From contig JADZDV010000257.1 in NCBI GenBank assembly GCA_020850915.1, forward strand, positions 1 to 13,344: a stretch of 13,344 bases of DNA, read 5' to 3'. Below, piece by piece: positions 9,063-13,344 of this stretch. Position 1 is the first letter of the stretch. Every line of letters begins with the position of its first letter. The DNA comes from Chloroflexota bacterium (GTDB lineage Bacteria > Chloroflexota > UBA6077 > JADZDV01). The notes beneath the pieces were generated by a model. That model saw only the letters and a list, made by a program, of their open reading frames with translations. It did no database searches and had not been told where the DNA came from. The translations under genes were made by a program, and so were the position numbers.

Positions 9063-9087
9063 AACACCTATCGCAATGGTGTTGCGA
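9063..9087. promoter_or_regulatory. Two overlapping, mutually exclusive inverted repeats upstream of the small plus-strand genes
   Basis: AACACC (9063-9068) pairs with GGTGTT (9078-9083). TCGCAA (9071-9076) pairs with TTGCGA (9082-9087). The two share bases 9071-9083, so only one can form. They sit 73-97 bases before the ATG at 9160. They could be an operator, a switching leader structure or chance. Confidence 0.3.
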
Positions 9088-9159
9088 ATCGCGGTCGCGG
9101 CGGCCTCAGGGCGATCAGGCGGCAGTATGATGGCCGCCGAGCCGTTCACGGAGTAAGAC

Positions 9160-9588
9160 ATGGTTTACAGACTGTACATCTACCGCCCAGAGTACGAGGA
9201 CACCGGCCGGCCGAGCTATCTCGACCCGGTGCTTGTTCAGGAAGGCCTGGACCGACTCGCCGCCGAAGGACCGGGAGGTACGCACGGCGTCTACCGGATC
9301 AACGTCGAGCGTGGATCGGGCGTGATCCGTCCGATCTTCGAACAGCCGGGGAACCGCATCGCGGCGCTCACGGTCAAGGTTACCGGGGGGATCGAGCCGG
9401 AGCAGGACACGGCGCACAACTTTGCCGAGATCCTGGCCACGGGTCTGGGCGTGGTCCGGATCCACGACCCGCAAACTGACGAGCGCTTCATTCTGCGCCC
9501 GGCCTGGTGGGAACGGCTACTAGCGCTCTGGCGAGAGGTCACCCGGGGCCTCAACGTGCGCCCGGCCGCCGCGCCAGTCGCGCGGTAG
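9160..9588 (+). CDS. Hypothetical protein, 142 aa
   Basis: I do not recognise a family. The ATG at 9160 is preceded by GGAG with about seven bases of spacing. The protein is soluble: no signal peptide or membrane segment. It begins MVYRLYIYRPEYEDTG, then a charged helix (VLVQEGLDRLAAEG), a probable strand (HGVYRINVERGSG), a strand with IAALTVKVTGG, a helix AHNFAEILATGLG, and VVRIHDPQTDERFILRP. The end (AWWERLLALWREVTRG) is amphipathic and Trp-rich, followed by an Ala/Pro tail. The alternating strands and helices suggest a small alpha-beta fold. Codon use matches its neighbours. It lies 69 bases before the NIPSNAP gene on the same strand, so the two may be co-transcribed, and it is divergent from pyrG. 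Confidence 0.8.
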   Translation: MVYRLYIYRPEYEDTGRPSYLDPVLVQEGLDRLAAEGPGGTHGVYRINVERGSGVIRPIFEQPGNRIAALTVKVTGGIEPEQDTAHNFAEILATGLGVVRIHDPQTDERFILRPAWWERLLALWREVTRGLNVRPAAAPVAR

Positions 9589-9657
9589 TTTGATGACGGT
9601 GCTCTGCTACCATCAGGCCACGCGCGGCCAGACGTCGCGCTGACAGAGGTGGCCGGG

Positions 9658-9981
9658 ATGATCTATGAGAAGCGCGCGTACTACGCTGTTCCGGGCAAGA
9701 TGCCCCTGGTCTACAAGCGATTTGAAGAGCACGCGCTGCGTCTCTTCGAGCGCCACGGCATCAGAGTGGTCGGTTTCTGGGAGGCGTACTTCGGACAGAG
9801 CAATATTCTCCACTACATGCTGGCATTTGACGACCTTGCGACGCGCGAGGAGCAGTGGTCAGCCTTCGTGGCGGACCCCGACTGGGTCAAGGCGAGGGCG
9901 GAAACTGAGGCCAACGGACCGCTGATCGACCACATCGTCGTAGAGATCTGGAAGCCAACCTACTTCTCACCGATGCCGTAG
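9658..9981 (+). CDS. NIPSNAP family protein
   Basis: The 107-residue protein has the NIPSNAP-type dimeric alpha-beta barrel pattern: opening strand MIYEKRAYYAVPGKM, a helix with YKRFEEHALRLFERHGI, then VVGFWEAYFG, the strand NILHYMLAFDDL, the helix REEQWSAFVADPDWVKAR, and a closing strand HIVVEIWKPT. This family has no single known reaction; members are small ligand-binding or stress-linked proteins. I chose the ATG at 9658 because AGAGG lies eight bases upstream and the MIYE start is typical; the GTG three codons earlier (9649) overlaps that ribosome site. The gene converges on tmk, with 54 bases between the stops and no clear terminator there. Confidence 0.9.
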   Translation: MIYEKRAYYAVPGKMPLVYKRFEEHALRLFERHGIRVVGFWEAYFGQSNILHYMLAFDDLATREEQWSAFVADPDWVKARAETEANGPLIDHIVVEIWKPTYFSPMP

Positions 9982-10035
9982 CGCCCGCTACGCACGACCC
10001 GTCCCCGCGGCAGCCTGGCCTGTGTGGAGCAGGAG

Positions 10036-10719
10036 CTATCGCCCGGTCCCAGCGTCCAGTTCCGTGAGCACGTGCTCGATGCCTGCCCAGACTTCACGCT
10101 CGACGTCGTCGGCTGGTGCGCTCGCATCGATCACCCGCCAGCGCCGCGGGTCCGCCTCCACGAGCCGGCGGTAACCTTCACGGATGCGCTCGTGGAACGA
10201 GAGCGACTCCTGCTCGTAGCGGTTCCAGACGTCGGACAGGCCGGACGAGAAGAGCGATCGCTTCCGCTCGAGGCCTTCCACGGCGGACAGGTCCAGCATG
10301 AAGGTGACGTCTGGCCGCAGACCGCCGGTGGCGAACTCCAGCACGCGGTAGACCTGCGCCTGGTCAAGCCCGCGACCGAACACCTGATAGGCGAGCGTTG
10401 AGTCCGCGTAGCGGTCCGAGATGACGGTGAGCCCGTCCGCCAGGGCTGGCCGGATGATCTCGTCCACGAGCTGGGCCCGGGCCACGCAGTAGAGCAGCGT
10501 CTCGGCCCGCGCGTTGATGCTGAACCCTCGCTCGGGAAGCACGAGCCCCCGAACCTGGTCGCCAAGCTGCGTGCCGCCGGGCTCGCGGGTCACGATCGCG
10601 CTGCGTCCCGCTTCGCGAAGGCGCAGGAGGAGCCGCCGCGCCTGGGTGGTCTTTCCCGCGCCTTCGGGCCCCTCGAACGTCACGAACAGGCCGCCCGGAT
10701 ATCGCCGCTTGCCATCCAC
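10036..10719 (-). CDS. tmk: Thymidylate kinase
   Basis: Tmk phosphorylates dTMP to dTDP with ATP. The 227-residue protein shows the P-loop FEGPEGAGKTTQ (GPEGAGKT at 17-24), the dTMP-binding REPGGT (45-50), RAETLLYCVARAQ and DRYADSTLAYQ (102-112). A LID region RKRSLFSSGLSDVWNRYE follows. The small insert around the LID is somewhat longer than in short Tmk forms. The start is GTG at 10719, five bases after the stop of the upstream ATPase gene; GGGGGAG overlapping that stop is a good ribosome site. An overlapping ATG is out of frame. Tight spacing means the two genes are co-transcribed and probably coupled in translation. Confidence 0.97.
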   Translation of the reverse strand: MDGKRRYPGGLFVTFEGPEGAGKTTQARRLLLRLREAGRSAIVTREPGGTQLGDQVRGLVLPERGFSINARAETLLYCVARAQLVDEIIRPALADGLTVISDRYADSTLAYQVFGRGLDQAQVYRVLEFATGGLRPDVTFMLDLSAVEGLERKRSLFSSGLSDVWNRYEQESLSFHERIREGYRRLVEADPRRWRVIDASAPADDVEREVWAGIEHVLTELDAGTGR

Positions 10720-10724
10720 CGCGC

Positions 10725-12449
10725 TTACTCCCCCGCGCGGCGAGCGATCCGGACGCGGCGGAACGGCTCGCGCCCCGTGCTCGAGGAGCTGAGGCTGTAC
10801 TGCTCGATCAGCTCGTGCTGCAGCCGCCGAATGTAGCCGTTCTGCGGCGCCAGCTCGACCGGCTTGTTGTCATCCAGCACGCGCGCGATGGCCTCTTCCG
10901 TCTCCTGCAGCGCGCTGGCTGTCGAGGCGCTCTGCCCGTACAGGTCCTGGTGGACGATGCGCGAGACGGCCTCCTCGATCTGGCCGACGCTGGTGCTCCG
11001 CAGCACGTAGATCGGCGTGCCGTTGGCCTCCGCGTCGCGTAATGCCTGGGGCTTACGCCGGTAGTAGTTCTTGACGGTCAGGACGACGTCTGCCTCGTCG
11101 AGATCGCTGGTCACACGGGCGGGCAGGCCGTGCACCAGCGATTCGAGGCGCGATCGGTTCACTCCGTACGGGTAGATCCCGACAGCCTCGCCCGGCGCGC
11201 GTCCCGCGTGCTGCGTCGACGCGCGGTCGTGGCTCGCCGGCTCCGCGTCCCGTTGCGCGGGGCGCTCTGCAGCGCGGGCGTCTCGCTCAGCGTTTCGACG
11301 ATTGCGCTCGTGGCGACGCTCTGTCAGATACCGCTCGCCAAGAAAGCCGCCTTCACGACCCGGCTGGGGCGTCGGCGGCGGCACCTCCGAACGGACCTGG
11401 CCGGCCTCGTCGCGGAAACGGATGGTCGGAGGGTGGTGCATGCCGCGCAGGAAATCGTCGACCGTTTCGGCGACATCCTCGTGAACGGCTACGCGCGCCC
11501 AGTTCTGGATCTCGATCATGATGTCGAACGTCGGCGACGCCTTGCGCTCGAGCACGGACTTCTGGGTGCCTCGCCGGCGCGCCTCCTCGTCGCCGAGCGT
11601 GACCGTCTGAATACCGCCCACCAGGTCGTTCAGGGTCGGGTTGTTGACCAGGTTCTCCAGGGTGTTGCCATGCGCCGTGGCGATGAGCTGAACACCCCGC
11701 TCGGCGATCGTCCGCGCGGCCTGCGTCTCCAGCTCTGTCCCGATCTCGTCGATCACGATCACTTCCGGCATGTGGTTCTCGACCGCTTCGATCATCACTG
11801 CGTGCTGCTGACTCGGCGTCCGCACTTGCATCCGCCGCGCCCGCCCGATGGCCGGATGCGGTATATCGCCGTCGCCGCCAATCTCGTTCGAGGTGTCGAC
11901 GATGATGACTCGCTTGCGCAGATCGTCGGCGAGCACTCGCGCGGCTTCACGCAGCATCGTTGTCTTACCCACGCCGGGACGCCCCATCATGAGGATGCTC
12001 TTGCCCGCTTCCACCAGGTCGCGCACAATACCGATCGTTCCGAAGACAGCACGACCGACGCGGCAGGTCAGGCCGACAATGCGGCCTTCGCGGTTGCGGA
12101 TGGCTGAGATACGATGGAGTGTCCGTTCAATTCCAGCGCGATTGTCGTCTCCAAAGAGCCCGATGCGCTGAATGACGTAGTCGAGGTCTGCCTGCTCGAC
12201 GGGCTCGTTCCCGAGGATCATCTCCTCGCCCGGAAAGCGCGCTTCGGCCTCCCGGCCCAGGTCCATCACGACTTCGAGCAGCTCGTGGCGTCGCTTCATC
12301 TGCTCGAGCGGCCCGCGGATCGGCGGCGGCAGGACGTCAAGCAGTTGGTCCAGATCGTCGACCACGACTCGCCGCGGGTCCGCGACGAGCTCGAGGGCGG
12401 CGTACCGTTCGTCTGAGCCAGGTTGAGGCCTGGCGTTGTCTGTCGTCAT
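10725..12449 (-). CDS. Ycf45/SpoIIIAA-like AAA ATPase with C-terminal R3H nucleic-acid-binding domain
   Basis: The 574-residue protein has three parts. The N-terminal half is a RecA/AAA-type ATPase related to SpoIIIAA and plastid Ycf45: P-loop GRPGVGKT (156-163), [11 protein letters not shown] (185-195), Walker [11 protein letters not shown] (230-239) and the [10 protein letters not shown] stretch (258-267). A low-complexity charged linker (about 355-420, rich in Arg, Glu, Ala) follows. The last part has [25 protein letters not shown] and an R3H motif, Arg541-x3-His545 in [13 protein letters not shown], with [10 protein letters not shown] at the end. R3H domains bind single-stranded nucleic acids. 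The cellular job is not settled. The ATG at 12449 has a GGAGAG ribosome site nine bases upstream that falls in a hairpin. It precedes tmk by five bases and follows the GNAT gene by 46. Confidence 0.93.
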   Translation of the reverse strand: MTTDNARPQPGSDERYAALELVADPRRVVVDDLDQLLDVLPPPIRGPLEQMKRRHELLEVVMDLGREAEARFPGEEMILGNEPVEQADLDYVIQRIGLFGDDNRAGIERTLHRISAIRNREGRIVGLTCRVGRAVFGTIGIVRDLVEAGKSILMMGRPGVGKTTMLREAARVLADDLRKRVIIVDTSNEIGGDGDIPHPAIGRARRMQVRTPSQQHAVMIEAVENHMPEVIVIDEIGTELETQAARTIAERGVQLIATAHGNTLENLVNNPTLNDLVGGIQTVTLGDEEARRRGTQKSVLERKASPTFDIMIEIQNWARVAVHEDVAETVDDFLRGMHHPPTIRFRDEAGQVRSEVPPPTPQPGREGGFLGERYLTERRHERNRRNAERDARAAERPAQRDAEPASHDRASTQHAGRAPGEAVGIYPYGVNRSRLESLVHGLPARVTSDLDEADVVLTVKNYYRRKPQALRDAEANGTPIYVLRSTSVGQIEEAVSRIVHQDLYGQSASTASALQETEEAIARVLDDNKPVELAPQNGYIRRLQHELIEQYSLSSSSTGREPFRRVRIARRAGE

Positions 12450-12465
12450 CGGAGAGCTCTCTCCG
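12450..12465 (-). promoter_or_regulatory. Hairpin masking the ribosome site of the R3H ATPase gene
   Basis: CGGAGAG (12450-12456) and CTCTCCG (12459-12465) are perfect complements around two bases; 6 bp with a 4-base loop is the likely form. The minus-strand GGAGAG ribosome site lies in one arm, and the other arm abuts the ATG at 12449. Such masking could lower translation, or tie it to that of the upstream gene. Confidence 0.4.
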
Positions 12466-12495
12466 AGCGCCGTGCTCCGCTCCGTCTGGCTCAGG

Positions 12496-13344
12496 TCAGC
12501 CTCCTACCACGTTGGCTGGGACCAGCTTCGTCGAGGGGGCGCGCGCGGCAAGCTGGCGGACGAGGATCTCGATCTCGCCGGCGACGCTGAAACCGCTGCG
12601 CGAGAGCGCCGACAGCAGCGGTCCCTGGTAGTCACGCGCAATAGCGTACACCGGCGCCCTCTGGCTTACCTGGGTCAGCGCGTACCCAACCAGGCGATCG
12701 AGCAAGCTCTGGTGTTTCGGATCCACCCGGATCTCCAGGAACTGGCTCTGCTGTCCGTACGTCACCTCCATCCACCCGATGAGACCGGAGCCCATCTCCC
12801 AGACGTACTGGTGGCGATCCCCGAAGAGCGTGGGAGCCCACTTCTTCGATCCGCGGTGCAGCGCGGACCATTCCTCGTAGGTCATGGCCTCTGCGCTTCG
12901 AACGACGGCCGGGACCGCGGCGTTGTAGAGCTGGAAGAGCGCCTGCTCGTCGGCGCGAAGCCGCGGCCTCGCCGCGATGACGTTCCCGGTCTCCACCTGG
13001 AACGGGGGGGTGAGCTTGAAGAGTGTTGAGCCGGCGTAACGCTCGAAACCAGTGCGCCGCGCGACCCGGACACCCTCTCCCGCCGCGGGAACGTCGAGGA
13101 ACACTCGTCGCGCGGCCCGCGCGACGGCTGTGGCGCAGGCGTGCTCCAGGAGCGCCTCGGCCGCGTCATCGCGCTGGCCATAGAAGTGCTCGACGTCCCA
13201 GACGATGCCGTCGCAGCGATGCGTTGCGACCAGATAGCCGACGATGGACCGGCCTTCAATAGCCACCCACTGCCGGCGGCGAGTCCTGCCAGGTGCAGTC
13301 GCCGCGCGGGCGAGCCAGCCGAGGCCCAGGTGGCCGCTCTCAGG
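12496..13344 (-). CDS. GNAT-type N-acetyltransferase, two-domain, 5' end beyond the window
   Basis: The frame is open from the right edge to a TGA at 12498-12496 and gives 282 residues. A GTG at 13266 is in frame, but the 26 codons upstream of it continue smoothly ([14 protein letters not shown], then [19 protein letters not shown]), so the real start is probably outside. [16 protein letters not shown] is a typical GNAT strand pair, followed by a helix ([20 protein letters not shown]), a strand (RRVFLDVPA) and [19 protein letters not shown], the usual GNAT end. A second half (from about [21 protein letters not shown]) repeats the pattern: [37 protein letters not shown], then [23 protein letters not shown]. 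So two GNAT-like folds are likely. The substrate is unknown. It is the first visible gene of the operon with the ATPase and tmk. Confidence 0.8.
   Translation of the reverse strand, partial: PESGHLGLGWLARAATAPGRTRRRQWVAIEGRSIVGYLVATHRCDGIVWDVEHFYGQRDDAAEALLEHACATAVARAARRVFLDVPAAGEGVRVARRTGFERYAGSTLFKLTPPFQVETGNVIAARPRLRADEQALFQLYNAAVPAVVRSAEAMTYEEWSALHRGSKKWAPTLFGDRHQYVWEMGSGLIGWMEVTYGQQSQFLEIRVDPKHQSLLDRLVGYALTQVSQRAPVYAIARDYQGPLLSALSRSGFSVAGEIEILVRQLAARAPSTKLVPANVVGG

Noticed and set aside
9590..9613. Promoter TTGATG/TACCAT before the NIPSNAP gene
   Set aside because: The spacing is 12 bases, too short for a sigma70 promoter.
11130..12107. Plus-strand frame opposite the R3H ATPase
   Set aside because: Arg-rich shadow translation of an ATPase with clear Walker motifs on the other strand.
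10725..12449. Sporulation protein SpoIIIAA as evidence of spore formation
   Set aside because: The ATPase half is related, but the R3H domain and tmk neighbour fit the wider Ycf45-type family; no other spoIII genes are present.

Overview
This is a GC-rich, gene-dense bacterial window. Almost everything lies on the minus strand, and many starts are GTG or TTG. The gene mix (Ycf45/SpoIIIAA-like ATPase with an R3H domain next to thymidylate kinase, mnmG beside a cysteine desulfurase, NIPSNAP and FAH-family proteins) and the G/C-rich palindromic intergenic repeats suggest a Chloroflexota-type genome, perhaps near Thermomicrobia. That placement is an impression from content and composition, not a measured result.

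Layout. Positions 1-126 hold the 3' end of a plus-strand gene. It converges on the minus-strand block, and a perfect 16-bp hairpin (185-220) between them can terminate both. From 8759 down to 244 runs a long minus-strand series: pyrG (CTP synthase), manC-like GDP-mannose pyrophosphorylase, a doubtful small ORF in a repeat-bearing spacer, mnmG (tRNA U34 modification), a cysteine desulfurase, an FAH-family hydrolase/isomerase, and a tandem-cupin lipoprotein whose 5' end is occupied by palindromic repeats. Between pyrG and the next genes is a 400-bp divergent spacer with a strong hairpin in the pyrG leader and a pair of overlapping inverted repeats. Two small plus-strand genes follow: an unrecognised 142-aa protein and a NIPSNAP-family protein. 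They converge on a second minus-strand operon, read from the right edge: GNAT acetyltransferase (5' end outside the window), R3H-domain AAA ATPase, tmk.

How it fits together. Most genes are housekeeping: pyrimidine nucleotide supply (pyrG, tmk), nucleotide-sugar supply (manC) and tRNA wobble-uridine modification (mnmG, with the desulfurase as a possible sulfur donor). I see no defence system, CRISPR array, transposase, rRNA or tRNA. The points most worth a second look are the pyrG leader hairpin, the repeat that supplies a ribosome site and start to the cupin lipoprotein, the mnmG-desulfurase pairing, the SD-masking hairpin in front of the R3H ATPase, and two proteins I cannot place. None of these amounts to a clear new system.
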